DNA of 59,067 bases from VRUE01 sp036379955 (GTDB lineage Bacteria; Actinomycetota; Thermoleophilia; Solirubrobacterales; 70-9): assembly GCA_036379955.1 (NCBI GenBank), contig DASVFR010000009.1, positions 1-59,067 of the forward strand, read 5' to 3'. Made by a program: the position numbers and the translations under genes. Below are positions 7,788-17,303 of the stretch, piece by piece; the stretch's first letter is position 1; each line of letters starts with the position of its first letter. Under the pieces are notes generated by a model. The model was given only the letters and a program-made list of their open reading frames with translations, ran no database searches and was not told the DNA's origin.

Positions 7788-9254
7788 GTGATCCATACGA
7801 GGACGGTCCGCAGGGCGGTGCTGCTCCTGTCTGTTCTGCTCGCCCTCGCCGCGACTGGAACCGCCCAGGCGGAAGTAGTCCCGAGGCTCGCGGACCTCGA
7901 GACGCGCACCACCTCACCGTTCGAATTCGACCAGGTGAGCAAGCGCTGCGCGACGAGCGTGGCCTCCCGCGATACCAGCCGCGCCTACGCCGGCGTCGCG
8001 TCGCTCAAGGTTCACACTGAGGCCGACCCCTCCTGCGAAAGCCCGTTCTCACGCGGGATCTTCTCGGCCAACGGCAGCCGCCACCTGGTCGAAGGCGACG
8101 ACTTCTGGTTCGGCGCCGCGATCTACCTGCCGACGGGCTTCTATGCCTCCCACGACGGCTACACGGACCTGCTCCGGGTCGACTCCTACGTCTCCGACGA
8201 CGGCGGCGACACTCCCTACGCCGACCGCGCCGAGATCAACTTCGCCAGTTGGAGCAACGACAGCCTCTATGTAGCGGCGGCCCGCGGCGGCACCAAGCGC
8301 ACGCTGATCGGGCCGCTCTCTCCCAGCGTCCTGCCGGAAGGGAAGTGGAGCTGGGTCGAGGTGCACGTCAGGCTCCGCAGCTCCGGTGCGGCCCTCACGG
8401 AACTGAAGATCAACGGCGTCTCGCGGGGTTCCTCGACGACGGCGAACCTGTTCGCCGGTGCCGCGCCGTTCAACCGGCTCCGCTACGGCATCGTCTCGAC
8501 TGAGGGGGACGGCTCCGGAAATCTGACCGCGTACTTCGATCGCGCCTCGATCAGCGCCACCGAACGCGGACCGTTCCAGCAGAGCCCGCCTCCTACCGAA
8601 CAGCCCGCGCCCGAACCCAACCCGGCGCCCTCGCGGGTCAGCCTCTGGCGCCTCGACGAGCGCTCGAGCACGACCGCGGCCGACTCGACCGGCGCCGCTT
8701 CCGGCGTCTACGTCAACGGCCCGACCCTCGGCGCTCCAGCGATAGACAGCGGCAAGGTCGGCACCGCCGTCGCCTTCGACGGCCTCGACGACTACGTGGA
8801 AGTCGCGCCCAGACCCGCGCTCGACCTGAGCTCCGCCCTCACGGTCGAAGCCTGGTGCAAGGCGAACGCGTACGAAGGGTCGGTCGTCCAGCGCTACGGA
8901 GCGTATGAGCTGCGGCCCCAGCCCAACGGGAACCTGATCTGGCGACTCTGGATCGGCGGGACGGCGCGGTCGCTCACCGCCGGCATCGGCACGGTCTCAA
9001 CCGGCCAGACCCACCACCTCGTCGGCACCTACGACGGCGCGACGATGAGGCTCTACCTCGACGGTGTCCAGGTCGCCTCCCAGCCGATGTCGGGCCCGGT
9101 CGAACACGATCCCTCCGAGGCCCTCTACATCGGCGCCAACGCCCACGCAAAGGACTACTTCGGCGGCGTCATCGACGACGTCTCGATCTACTCGACGGCG
9201 CTGAGCGCGGGGGAAGTGTTCGAACACTTCCGCTCGGGAACGCCGCTCAGCTAG
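7788..9254 (+). CDS. Secreted polysaccharide-lyase-like protein with LamG domain
   Basis: A 488-residue exported protein, signal peptide up to about TAQAE. Residues ~25-260 form a concanavalin-like domain resembling heparin-lyase/alginate-lyase-type families (FWFGAAIYLPTGFY, DLLRVDSY, ADRAEINFASW). A Pro/Glu linker follows, then a LamG-like carbohydrate-binding domain at ~285-480 (VAFDGLDDYVEVAP, HHLVGTYDGATMRLYLDG). It may cut or bind the polysaccharide made by the surrounding locus; activity is inferred. GTG 7788 is chosen for the GGGGGGA 7 nt upstream and for signal-peptide placement. It is one of five paralogues in the window and closest in plan to the gene at 35035. Confidence 0.75.
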   Translation: MIHTRTVRRAVLLLSVLLALAATGTAQAEVVPRLADLETRTTSPFEFDQVSKRCATSVASRDTSRAYAGVASLKVHTEADPSCESPFSRGIFSANGSRHLVEGDDFWFGAAIYLPTGFYASHDGYTDLLRVDSYVSDDGGDTPYADRAEINFASWSNDSLYVAAARGGTKRTLIGPLSPSVLPEGKWSWVEVHVRLRSSGAALTELKINGVSRGSSTTANLFAGAAPFNRLRYGIVSTEGDGSGNLTAYFDRASISATERGPFQQSPPPTEQPAPEPNPAPSRVSLWRLDERSSTTAADSTGAASGVYVNGPTLGAPAIDSGKVGTAVAFDGLDDYVEVAPRPALDLSSALTVEAWCKANAYEGSVVQRYGAYELRPQPNGNLIWRLWIGGTARSLTAGIGTVSTGQTHHLVGTYDGATMRLYLDGVQVASQPMSGPVEHDPSEALYIGANAHAKDYFGGVIDDVSIYSTALSAGEVFEHFRSGTPLS

Positions 9255-9307
9255 AGACCGCGCTGCGCGCGCGGGCCGTCCCTTTCCCCGAATACGATCC
9301 GGCTCCC

Positions 9308-10438
9308 TTGCGGGTCGCGATGGTCATCCAAAGCTTCCTCCCCGTCCTCGGCGGCGCCCAGCGACAGGTCGACCTGCTCGGCCTGCCGCTCCAGCGCCGC
9401 GGGGTCGACCTCACGGTCCTCACGCGCCACCCACCGGGCACCCCCCGGCGCGAAGCCCGCTCGGGGCTCGCCGTGCGGCGCATGCCGGGGCCCGACAGCG
9501 GCGCGGTCGGCTCGATCGCCTACACCGCCGCCGGCGCCGCGGCGCTCGCCCGCCTGCGCCCCGACGTCGTCCACGTGCACGACCTCCTCTCCCCCTCGAC
9601 GATCGCGCTGTTGAGCCGTCCAGCGGTGCGCGCCCCGATCGTGGCCAAGGTGCTCTCGACCGGGCCCGGCGGCGACCTCACCCGCCTGCTGACCAAGCCG
9701 CTCGGGCGCCGGCGCATGCGGGTGATGGCCAAGACCTTCTCGGCCTTCATCTGCCTCAGCGACGAGGTTCGCGCCGAGCTCAGCGCCCACGGCGTCCCCG
9801 GGGAGCGATTGCGGCGCATCCCCAACGGCGTCGACGCCGACGCATTCCGACCCCCGGCGCCGGGGGAGCGTGAGGCCGAGCGAGCGCGGCTCGGCATCGA
9901 CCCCGCGGGGCCCCTCGCCCTCTACACGGGCCGTTTTGCCCCCGTCAAGCGCCTCGACCTGCTGATCGACGCGGCGGCCCGACTGCCCGACCTGCGCTTG
10001 GTCATGGTCGGCGAGGGCAGCGAGGAGGCGCGCCTGCGTGAGCTCGTCGCGAGCTGCGACCTGGGAGATCGTGTCCAGCTGCTGCCCCTGGTCGAGGACC
10101 CCGCCTCCCTCTACCGGGCGGCGGACGTCTACGTCTGCTCCTCCTCGACCGAGGGGATGTCGAACTCGGTGCTGGAGGCGATGGCCAGCGGCCTGCCGGT
10201 CGTCGCCGCGGGAGCGAGCGGGATGGCCGAGCTCGTCAGCCCGCGAACCGGCGCCCTGGTCGAGGACGTCGACGACGGCGCCGCGCTCGCCGCAGCGCTG
10301 GCGCAGACGACCGACGAGGCGGAGGGGGGCCGGAAGCTGGGCGCGGCGGCCCGCGACCTGGTCGTCGAGCGCTACTCGCTGGAGTCGGTTGCCGCCGCGC
10401 TGCGCGAGCTCTACGACGAAGTCCTCTCCGAGCGATGA
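9308..10438 (+). CDS. Glycosyltransferase family 4
   Basis: A 376-residue GT-B enzyme predicted to transfer a sugar from a nucleotide donor onto a lipid-linked glycan at the cytoplasmic membrane face. The N-terminal domain opens with VAMVIQSFLPVLGGAQRQV (glycine-rich acceptor loop). The donor domain has YTGRFAPVKRLDLLIDA and the EX7E-type SSSTEGMSNSVLEAMASGLP. TTG 9308 is the likely start; TACGAT at 9293-9298 could be its -10 box. The next gene begins 13 nt downstream, so this is the first of three co-directional genes. Confidence 0.85.
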   Translation: MRVAMVIQSFLPVLGGAQRQVDLLGLPLQRRGVDLTVLTRHPPGTPRREARSGLAVRRMPGPDSGAVGSIAYTAAGAAALARLRPDVVHVHDLLSPSTIALLSRPAVRAPIVAKVLSTGPGGDLTRLLTKPLGRRRMRVMAKTFSAFICLSDEVRAELSAHGVPGERLRRIPNGVDADAFRPPAPGEREAERARLGIDPAGPLALYTGRFAPVKRLDLLIDAAARLPDLRLVMVGEGSEEARLRELVASCDLGDRVQLLPLVEDPASLYRAADVYVCSSSTEGMSNSVLEAMASGLPVVAAGASGMAELVSPRTGALVEDVDDGAALAAALAQTTDEAEGGRKLGAAARDLVVERYSLESVAAALRELYDEVLSER

Positions 10439-10451
10439 GGGGCGACGCTGC

Positions 10452-11228
10452 GTGAGCGAGACCCTCGTCCTCTGCTACCACGCGGTCAGCGAGTCCTGGG
10501 AGAGCGAGCTGGCCGTCACCCCGGACGAGCTCGAGCGCCAGGTCGCGCTGCTGCTCCGCCGTGGCTACGAGCCGGTCCGCTTCCTCGACGCCGTCCTCGA
10601 ACCCCGCGGCCGGCGCACGCTGGCGATCACCTTCGACGACGCCTACCGCTCGGTGCACCGCCTCGCAGCGCCGGTCCTGAAGCGCCTGGGGGCACCCGCC
10701 TCGGTCTACGCACCGAGCGACTGGATCGGGCGCGAGCAGCCGATGCGCTGGGCCGGCATCGAAGAGTGGCTGGGCGGGCCGCACGAGCCCGAGCTGGTGC
10801 CGATGTCCTGGCAGGAGCTCGGCGAGCTCGGCGAGCTCGGCTGGGAGGTCGGCTCCCATACCCGCACCCATCCGTACCTGACGCAGCTCGACGACGAGCG
10901 GCTCCGGGCCGAGCTGGAGGAGTCCCGCGCCGCCTGCGCCGAGGGCCTAGGACGCCCCTGCGAGACGATCGCCTATCCCTACGGCGACGTCGACGACCGC
11001 GTGGTCGCCGCCGCCGCCGCCGCCGGCTACCGGGCCGCCGGCGCCCTCCCCCACGCGCCGCACGCCGCCGAGACGCTGCGCTGGCCCCGCGTCGGCGTCT
11101 ACAGGTGGGACGGGCCGAGTCGCTTCCGGCTCAAGGCCTCGCCGCTGGTGCGGCGCGTGCGCATGCTGCCGGTGCGCGGCGTCCTCGACCCGCTCGGCCG
11201 CATGGTGCGCAGGAAGGCCGCGCCGTAG
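10452..11228 (+). CDS. Polysaccharide deacetylase (NodB-like)
   Basis: A 258-residue carbohydrate esterase family 4-like protein, predicted to remove N- or O-acetyl groups from a glycan. Motif 1, TFDDAYRS near residue 60, supplies the catalytic base and a metal-binding Asp. Motif 2, SHTRTHPYL near 134, supplies the metal-binding histidines. I see no signal peptide, so it may act on an intracellular lipid-linked intermediate or reach the surface by another route. GTG 10452 follows the upstream GT4 gene after 13 nt, and the next GT gene starts 1 nt after its stop. Confidence 0.8.
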   Translation: MSETLVLCYHAVSESWESELAVTPDELERQVALLLRRGYEPVRFLDAVLEPRGRRTLAITFDDAYRSVHRLAAPVLKRLGAPASVYAPSDWIGREQPMRWAGIEEWLGGPHEPELVPMSWQELGELGELGWEVGSHTRTHPYLTQLDDERLRAELEESRAACAEGLGRPCETIAYPYGDVDDRVVAAAAAAGYRAAGALPHAPHAAETLRWPRVGVYRWDGPSRFRLKASPLVRRVRMLPVRGVLDPLGRMVRRKAAP

Positions 11229-11229
11229 A

Positions 11230-12366
11230 TTGCGAGCCGCCGTCTACCTCGATCAGGCGTTCTGGCGCGAGGGCGAGGAGATCTACGCCGCGCGCTCCTT
11301 CGTCCTCTTCCTCGGCAAGCTGGCCGAGCACTTCGACGAGCTGACCGTCACCGCACGCCTCAGCCCCGAGCCGTCGAGCTCCCATTACCGCCTGCCGCCG
11401 CCCGCCCGCTTCGCGCCCCTGCCGCACTACGGCAGCGCCGCCCGGCCGACGTCCGTGGTCCGGGCCGCCCGCGAGTCGGCGGCCCGCTTCGCCGAGCTGC
11501 TCGAGCGAGTCGACGTGGTCTGGCTGCTCGGCCCTCACCCCTTCGCCTTGCTCTTCGCCCGCATGGCGGCACGCCGGGGAAAGCGGGTCGTGCTCGGCGT
11601 GCGCCAGGACCTGCCCCGCTACGTCGGCAACCGCCACCCGCGCAGGCCCGATCTGAAGCTCGTCGCCGAGAGCCTCGACCTCGCTTACCGGCGTCTCGCC
11701 CGCCGCCACCCCGTGGTCGTGGTTGGGCCCGACCTGGCAAGGAACTACCGGGGGGCGCGCGAGCTGCTGCAGATCTACGTCTCGCTGATCTCCACGGCCG
11801 ACATCGACCCGGTCGAGAGCCGCGCCACTCGCGACTACGACGGGCCGGTGCGGATGCTCAGCGTCGGCCGCATCGACGCCGAGAAGAACCCCCTGATGCT
11901 GGCGGACGTGCTGGAGCGCCTCGAGCACCGCTTCGAGCTGACCGTCTGCGGCGACGGCCCCCTGGAGGCGGAGCTGGCGAGCCGGGTCGCCGATCGCGGA
12001 CTGCAGGCTCGCGCCCGACTGCACGGCCACGTCCCGATGGGCGAGGAGCTGATGCGCCTCTATCGCGAGAGCGACCTCTTCCTCCACGTCTCCTGGACCG
12101 AGGGCGTGCCGCAGGTGCTGCTCGAGTCCTTCGCAGCAGCCCTGCCGGTCGTCGCGACCGCGGTCGGCGGAGTGTCGGAGGCGGCAGGAGAGGGAGCCCT
12201 TCTGATCCCTCCGGGAGACCCGGACGCGGCCGCGGAGGCGGTACGCCAGGTCGCCACCTCGCGCGAGCTGCGTGCCCGGCTGCTTTCGGCCGGGCACGCG
12301 ATCGCTGAGAATCACACGATCGAGGCCGAGGCGAAGCGAGTCGCGTGCTTCCTGCGCAGAAGCTAA
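11230..12366 (+). CDS. Glycosyltransferase family 4
   Basis: A 378-residue GT4-type protein. The N-terminal domain is divergent (AVYLDQAFWREGEEIYAARS), but the donor-binding half is clear: LSVGRIDAEKNPLMLADVL, VCGDGPLEAEL, and WTEGVPQVLLESFAAALPVVA with the paired acidic residues. It presumably adds a sugar in the same glycan as its two upstream neighbours. Start TTG 11230 lies 1 nt after the deacetylase stop, implying coupled translation. The gene is followed at once by a strong palindromic terminator. Confidence 0.82.
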   Translation: MRAAVYLDQAFWREGEEIYAARSFVLFLGKLAEHFDELTVTARLSPEPSSSHYRLPPPARFAPLPHYGSAARPTSVVRAARESAARFAELLERVDVVWLLGPHPFALLFARMAARRGKRVVLGVRQDLPRYVGNRHPRRPDLKLVAESLDLAYRRLARRHPVVVVGPDLARNYRGARELLQIYVSLISTADIDPVESRATRDYDGPVRMLSVGRIDAEKNPLMLADVLERLEHRFELTVCGDGPLEAELASRVADRGLQARARLHGHVPMGEELMRLYRESDLFLHVSWTEGVPQVLLESFAAALPVVATAVGGVSEAAGEGALLIPPGDPDAAAEAVRQVATSRELRARLLSAGHAIAENHTIEAEAKRVACFLRRS

Positions 12367-12368
12367 AA

Positions 12369-12388
12369 CCCCCCGCCTAGGCGGGGGG
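12369..12388. terminator. Palindromic bidirectional terminator
   Basis: A 20-bp perfect palindrome (CCCCCCGCCT followed by its complement), 3 nt after the GT4 stop. It lies between convergent genes, so it can serve both strands. Confidence 0.7.
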
Positions 12389-12423
12389 CACAATCAATCG
12401 ATTTGACGGTTGCGGTTGCTGAG

Positions 12424-12702
12424 TTAGCGCGACGTGCGCGTGCGACGCAGCGCTACGCCCGTGCCGAGCAGCACGACGCCGGCGCCGAGCATCAGGCCCA
12501 GCTCGAGGCCGGTGAAGGGCAGCACGCCCGTGCTGCTTGGCTCGCCGGTGCTGGCCACCGCCGCGGGAGCTCCGCTCGGTGAGCCGCTGTTACCGCCGCC
12601 TTCGTTCACGCCGGCAACGTTGGTGTATCCGTTGCTCGCGAAAGCCGAGGCGGGGACCGCCAAAGCCACGACCATCATCGCTATCAGTACGAATTTCCTC
12701 AC
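12424..12702 (-). CDS. LPFTG cell-wall anchored small protein
   Basis: A 92-residue protein with a signal peptide (FVLIAMMVVALAVPASAFA), a short Gly/Ser-rich mature region, the sorting motif LPFTG at 61-65, a hydrophobic stretch (LGLMLGAGVVLLGTGVAL) and a positive tail (RRTRTSR). This is the classic sortase substrate plan, so it is predicted to be joined covalently to the wall or to another surface polymer. Once processed it would be only about 40 residues long, so it may act as an anchor or pilin-like peptide. GTG 12702 has GGAGG upstream. The only sortase in the window is at 41585. Confidence 0.8.
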   Translation of the reverse strand: MRKFVLIAMMVVALAVPASAFASNGYTNVAGVNEGGGNSGSPSGAPAAVASTGEPSSTGVLPFTGLELGLMLGAGVVLLGTGVALRRTRTSR

Positions 12703-12819
12703 TGGATACAGCCTCCGGCTATAGGGATTGAGATTACGAGATTGAAAGCATTATAAGCGAGAAAGCGGCCGGAAATGGGCCTTTTAACGAGTTGGACAAA
12801 TAGATGAAGGCCTTTTGCT
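12703..12819 (-). promoter_or_regulatory. AT-rich gap with likely promoter
   Basis: About 117 nt of lower G+C between the O-antigen-ligase-like gene and the LPFTG gene. On the minus strand it holds a TATAGC-like -10 and a GGAGG ribosome site for the LPFTG gene. I see no other gene. Confidence 0.35.
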
Positions 12820-14793
12820 CTATTCGCCACTCTTGAAAACACGGTGCTGAATCACCCGTGGATCTGGAAAGTACCCCCCCTGGACCGCCTTAAACGAGTG
12901 GCGAACCACGGCTTCGCGAGGATTGCGCGCGCGGGCCACGCGCAGGCGATGGAGCGCCCGGGCGCGCGAATACGGCGCCGCGAGGAGGCCTAGCTGGAAT
13001 TCCGGATACCAGGCCGAGGGATCGCGCTCCAAGGCCGATTCGAAGGCGCGGCGCGCAAGAGCTGGCCGTTCGAGTTCGATCGCAACGACGCCCAGGCGGA
13101 CGTCGGGCGTCGCCGAGAGCGGATCGAGCTCGGCCGCCCGTTCGAGGTCGTCGATCGCCCCAGCCGGGTCGGCACGCCAGTTCGAGAAGCCGCGATCGGC
13201 GAGCCGGGCCGCGGTGAGCAGCGGCAGCGCAAGAACCGTTGCAACGGCGAGGACGGCAATCGCGGCAATCGGCAACGCACGACCGCTGCGCTCCGTGCCC
13301 GTCTCGCCGTCGGTGCGCAAGCCCGCGGCCGCACCGGCTAGGGCCAGGGCGGGGGCGGTCAGGACGGGGAACGTCCCGACCCAGTCGACCGAGCCGTGGG
13401 CCAGGGCGACCGCCAGCGGCAGCGAGGCGCCGACGACGGCCCAGCGCGCCGGCCCAGCGCGCCGGCCGGCCGAGCCGAGGGCTACGCAAAGCGCGACGAC
13501 GAAGGCGACGAGCAGCAGGAAGCCCGGCGCGCCCAGTGTCGCCAGCGATTCCAGCCAGACGCTGTGCGCGTAGATCGTCGACTTCTCGCCTCGTCGTCGC
13601 TCCAGGTACGGAGCGATGAAGTTGCCGGCACCCGAGCCGGCCAGCGGGCGGTCGGCGAAGATCTGGGCCGAGACGCGCCAGTAGTCGTAGCGATTGGAGC
13701 CGAGGTCTCCCGTGAAGCGGGTCGATTCCGATTCGAGCTGGCCGTAGTCGGGCGTTTTGAAGCTTTCGACCCGGTCCGAGAGCCAGCCGCCGACATCGGC
13801 GCCCGAGGTCGCCAGGCCCACCGCGCCGAGCAGGACGGCCCCGGCCGCGAGCGCCGCCACTCCCCGCGAGGCGCGGCGCACCGTGCGCGGCGCGATCTCG
13901 GTGCGGGCGTCGAGCGCGGCATAGGCCGCGGCCACCGCGGCGAGCACGGCGACGCAGGTGAGCAGCGCCGCGACCGCCTCGCGCAGCGCGGCTTCGAGGT
14001 CGCCTCCGTCGACCGCCGTCGAGTGCACCGCGAGCAGCGGCCCGAGCGCAGCGCAGACCGCGAGCACGACCATGCCCGTCGGTATCAGCAGCCGCAGCCT
14101 GCCGGGCAGGGTCAGAAGGGCGAGAGCGAGGACGATCGCGAGGACGGCGAGACCGCCGCGGCTCTGGGTGAGGACGAGGGCGCCGAGCAGGGCGCCGGCT
14201 GTCCCCAGCGCCGCCGCCCGTAACGACACCGGCAGCTCGCGCCGCGATCCCAGCACCAGCGCGGGGAGCGCGCCGGCGACCAGCAGCGCCGCGCTCGCGT
14301 TCGGGTAGCCGGTCGGGCCGGCGAGGCGGCCGTCGACGAGCGAGGCCGGGTCGGCCAGCGCCCCGCCGAGCGCGGTGAGGGCGCCGCAGAGCGCAACCAA
14401 CGGCGCGAGGGCGAGGCCCGCCGCGAGGGCTCTGCCGGTCGGGGACCAGATCAGCGGCAGCGCGAAGGAGCCGAGGAAGAGGATCTGGCGCGACGCGGTC
14501 ACCTCCGCCGCGCCCCGGTCGGGGGCCCAGGTCAGCGAAAGGAGCGTCCAGGCGCTGAAAGCGACCAGTGCCGCCAGGGCCCAGGCGGCCGCTCGGCGCA
14601 AGGGCGGGCGCGGCGCGAACAGGTGCAGGGCAACGGCGGCGAGCGCCAGGTAGCCGATCCCCGCCAGGAAGACGGCCGGCGGGTAGCCGCCCTTCCACGA
14701 GGCCCACCAAAGCCAGAGCGGGACCGCCGCCAGCAGGCCGGCGCCGTCGAGCGCGAGCTCGCCGAGCGCCGCGAACCGGCTATCCCGGGCCAC
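12820..14793 (-). CDS. O-antigen ligase/polymerase-like membrane protein with TPR-like tail
   Basis: A 657-residue integral membrane protein with about ten or more hydrophobic segments. The O-antigen ligase (Wzy/WaaL) signature region GSGAGNFIAPYLERR ... YAHSVWLESLATLGAPGF carries the conserved His in a large extracytoplasmic loop. The last ~120 residues are soluble and helical (LERAAELDPLSATPDVRLG, FESALERDPSAWYPEF) and look like tetratricopeptide repeats. It probably polymerises or ligates repeat units outside the membrane. GTG 14793 overlaps the upstream GT4 gene by 14 nt; a longer reading has no support. It is one of two such proteins in the locus. Confidence 0.8.
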   Translation of the reverse strand: MARDSRFAALGELALDGAGLLAAVPLWLWWASWKGGYPPAVFLAGIGYLALAAVALHLFAPRPPLRRAAAWALAALVAFSAWTLLSLTWAPDRGAAEVTASRQILFLGSFALPLIWSPTGRALAAGLALAPLVALCGALTALGGALADPASLVDGRLAGPTGYPNASAALLVAGALPALVLGSRRELPVSLRAAALGTAGALLGALVLTQSRGGLAVLAIVLALALLTLPGRLRLLIPTGMVVLAVCAALGPLLAVHSTAVDGGDLEAALREAVAALLTCVAVLAAVAAAYAALDARTEIAPRTVRRASRGVAALAAGAVLLGAVGLATSGADVGGWLSDRVESFKTPDYGQLESESTRFTGDLGSNRYDYWRVSAQIFADRPLAGSGAGNFIAPYLERRRGEKSTIYAHSVWLESLATLGAPGFLLLVAFVVALCVALGSAGRRAGPARWAVVGASLPLAVALAHGSVDWVGTFPVLTAPALALAGAAAGLRTDGETGTERSGRALPIAAIAVLAVATVLALPLLTAARLADRGFSNWRADPAGAIDDLERAAELDPLSATPDVRLGVVAIELERPALARRAFESALERDPSAWYPEFQLGLLAAPYSRARALHRLRVARARNPREAVVRHSFKAVQGGYFPDPRVIQHRVFKSGE

Positions 14794-15952
14794 CGGGCTC
14801 CCCGACCGCTGACGGACGCGACTCCACGAGCTCGTCGTAGAGGTCGGCGTAGGCCGCGGCCGCGGCGCTCGCCGCGTAGCGCTCGCGGACCAGGTCGCGA
14901 GCCCTGGCGCCCATCGCTCGCCTGCCCTCCCCATCGCGCAGCACCCGCTCCAGGGCCTCGGCGAGACCTTCGGGCTCCGACGGCTCGACGAGCACCCCGT
15001 CGACGCCGTCGGCGATCACGCCCGGCACCCCGCCGACCCTGGTCGCGACGCAGGGAAGGCCGGCCTGCATCGCCTCGAGCAGGCTGAGCGGCAGGCCCTC
15101 GTGCCGCGACGGCAGGCAGAAGGCGTCGGCCGCGGCGAGCAGCGCGCCGACGTCCGAGCGGCTGCCGAGCAACGCGAACGATCCGGTCAGCCCGGCGCTC
15201 TCGATCCGCGCCCGCAGGGCGTCCTCCTCGGGGCCCGAGCCGGCAACGGCAACCCGCAGGCCGGGCAGGCGCTCGCGCAGCGCGGCCGCGGCGGCGACGA
15301 GGTCGTCGATGCCCTTCTCCGGCTGCAGCCTGGCGACGGCGAGGACGAGCAGCTCGACCCCTTCCCCGCCCACCTCGTGGCGGAGGGCGTCGCGATCGAA
15401 CCCGTTCGCCGGCGGCTCGGCGGCGGGCACGTTGGAGATCACGCGCAGGCGCGAGGCCGGCAGGTGGAAAGCTGCCCGGTAGGCGTCGGCGACCTCGGCG
15501 GAGGGGGCGACTATGCGGCGCGAGAGCCAGGACGACCAGCCGTCGGCGAGGGCGCGCAGGCGGCTGTCCTCGGCAGTCGGCCCGGGAACGGTGTGGAGGG
15601 TCGTCACGTGTGGCCTGCGCGCCGGCGCGGCGACGGCCCGCGAGGCGACGTTCGCGGTCGAGAGATGGGAGTGGACGACGTCGGCGTGCGTGTCGCGCAT
15701 GGCGCGACCCAATGCGAAGTAGAGCCGCGGGTCGTACAGCGGCCCCGAGGGCAACCAGCGCAGCTCGTCGGCGTGATCGCGCACGCGCTCGACCAGGCCC
15801 GGATCGGCGTCGTCGGAGTGCGGCACGCAGACGGCGTTCCAGGAGCGGCCCGAGCGCCTCAGCTCGCGGACCAGGGCGGCCAGCAAGGCCTCGGCGCCGC
15901 CGAGCCGCAGGGAGTCGATGACGTGGAGGACTCTCGGAGCGCCGCTCGCCAC
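14780..15952 (-). CDS. Glycosyltransferase family 4
   Basis: A 390-residue GT-B protein: VLHVIDSLRLGGAEALLAAL at the N-terminus (glycine-rich loop), VVHSHLSTANVASR, then the donor domain with LAVARLQPEKGIDDLV and SRHEGLPLSLLEAMQAGLPCVA, the EX7E-like motif. It would add a sugar to a membrane-linked intermediate. The start is GTG at 15952. The gene overlaps the downstream O-antigen ligase-like gene, forming a two-gene minus-strand operon. The 100 nt to its right form a divergent promoter region with the secreted gene at 16052. Confidence 0.85.
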   Translation of the reverse strand: MASGAPRVLHVIDSLRLGGAEALLAALVRELRRSGRSWNAVCVPHSDDADPGLVERVRDHADELRWLPSGPLYDPRLYFALGRAMRDTHADVVHSHLSTANVASRAVAAPARRPHVTTLHTVPGPTAEDSRLRALADGWSSWLSRRIVAPSAEVADAYRAAFHLPASRLRVISNVPAAEPPANGFDRDALRHEVGGEGVELLVLAVARLQPEKGIDDLVAAAAALRERLPGLRVAVAGSGPEEDALRARIESAGLTGSFALLGSRSDVGALLAAADAFCLPSRHEGLPLSLLEAMQAGLPCVATRVGGVPGVIADGVDGVLVEPSEPEGLAEALERVLRDGEGRRAMGARARDLVRERYAASAAAAAYADLYDELVESRPSAVGEPGGPG

Positions 15953-16051
15953 TGGCCGCGAAGTCTAGTTGCGCGCCTGGCGCCAGTCCCTCCTAAGCGA
16001 TCCGTCCAGAACGGCGGCCGTTGCTTCCAGCCCACCGAGCGCGTGCCCGAC

Positions 16052-17155
16052 ATGGGGATCATGCTCGGCACAAAAGACTTCTCCGCCAAAGCCTCCTCCC
16101 TCCTCACCATCGCCTGCCTCGCCCTCGTCGCGGCGCTGGCTCTCCTCACGGCTCCGGCGGCCGGCGCCTCCGTCACCTCCCTCAGCGCGACGCTGGACGG
16201 CGGCAGCTTCTCCTCCTTCTCGCAGACCAACGCTCTCCACGGCAGCCTGAGCGTGGACAGCTCTCGCGTCTACACCGGCAGCTACGCCGCTCGCGCCACA
16301 TATGACGGCAGCGGCGAAAACGGCTACACCCGCGGAATCTGGAACGTCGAATGGAAGGACGGCGACGACGTCTGGTTCGGCGCCGCCTACTACCTGCCGA
16401 CCGGCTTCATCTCCAACATCCAGGGTCAGGTTGACCTCGTCCGCTGGGACAACTGGTCGACCAACCCGACCGATACCGACTGGGGCGGCGTCTCGATCTA
16501 CGGCTCCGACCACCGCGCCCGCCTGCTGCGCTTTGGCGCCGGCCGGCCCAACGACACCCTGGTCGGTCCCTTCGACCTTCCAGAAGGTCGCTGGTTCACG
16601 CTCGAGGTCCATCAGCGTCGCTCGGCAACCAGCGGCAGCGCCCTCAGCGAGCTCTACCTCGACGGCAAGCTGGTCGGCAAGAGCACCGCCGCCAACACCT
16701 ACGGCCGGGCCGCGACGCGGGTCCGCTACGGGATCGTCGCGATCGCCGCCGGCTCGCAGAAGAAGCCGCTCGAACTGAGCTTCGACGACGCCTTCGCCGG
16801 GAGCGCGAGTCACTTCGGCACCGGCACGACCCAGCCGGCCCCGGAACCGACGCCCACTCCGACCCCGGAACCGACCCCGACTCCGACGCCAGAACCAACC
16901 CCGACCCCCGCCCCCGAACCGACTCCGACTCCGGCCCCGGCACCGGCCCCTGAAACCTCACCCGAACCCGAATCGATCCCACCTCCGGCCAGCAAGGAAA
17001 CCACGACCAAGAAGAAGCACGGCAACAACCAGCGTCGCGCGATCAGGCTGGCGCTGATTGGCTCCAGGTCGGGCGGACGCCGCGGCGTCCGCTGCCACGG
17101 CAGTCGGCATCATGGCCTCGATCCGATCGTGGCGCGGCGCTCCTGCCTCCACTGA
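16052..17155 (+). CDS. Secreted lyase-like protein with Pro-Thr repeat tail
   Basis: A 367-residue exported protein. The signal peptide spans about LTIACLALVAALALLTAPAA. A concanavalin-like domain at ~45-250 holds WFGAAYYLPTGFISNIQGQ, GGVSIYGSDHRARLLRFG, LPEGRWFTLEVH and RYGIVAIA. A repetitive EPTPTP-type linker is encoded by 16846-16950, and the chain ends in a basic, Cys/His-containing tail. It shares its domain plan with 17304-18149 and forms a second subtype distinct from the proteins at 7788, 35035 and 37092. ATG 16052 is used; GTG 16043 and ATG 16061 are possible. Function on an extracellular polysaccharide is inferred. The unusual tail could reflect a frameshift. Confidence 0.7.
   Translation: MGIMLGTKDFSAKASSLLTIACLALVAALALLTAPAAGASVTSLSATLDGGSFSSFSQTNALHGSLSVDSSRVYTGSYAARATYDGSGENGYTRGIWNVEWKDGDDVWFGAAYYLPTGFISNIQGQVDLVRWDNWSTNPTDTDWGGVSIYGSDHRARLLRFGAGRPNDTLVGPFDLPEGRWFTLEVHQRRSATSGSALSELYLDGKLVGKSTAANTYGRAATRVRYGIVAIAAGSQKKPLELSFDDAFAGSASHFGTGTTQPAPEPTPTPTPEPTPTPTPEPTPTPAPEPTPTPAPAPAPETSPEPESIPPPASKETTTKKKHGNNQRRAIRLALIGSRSGGRRGVRCHGSRHHGLDPIVARRSCLH
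16846..16950 (+). repeat. Pro-Thr-Glu coding repeat
   Basis: Imperfect hexapeptide-scale repeats encoding alternating Pro-Thr and Glu-Pro units, typical of extended wall-spanning linkers. Variation in codons (accccgact/acgcccact) suggests it is not a recent expansion. Confidence 0.7.
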
Positions 17156-17303
17156 CGACTACCACGCCAACCCCACGCTCTGAAGCCCGCAATCGAAGGG
17201 CTTCTGCAATTCCGCGCCCAGAGCCGGAGTTCGACTCGATCATTCGTCCAGGTCAATTGACAGCGCTGCGGGCGGGCGCATCGCCGTCGATGCGGTGGGT
17301 GAG

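Noticed and set aside
16846..16950. CRISPR or DNA tandem repeat
   Set aside because: The repetition is at the peptide level (Pro-Thr linker) and in frame; there are no spacers.
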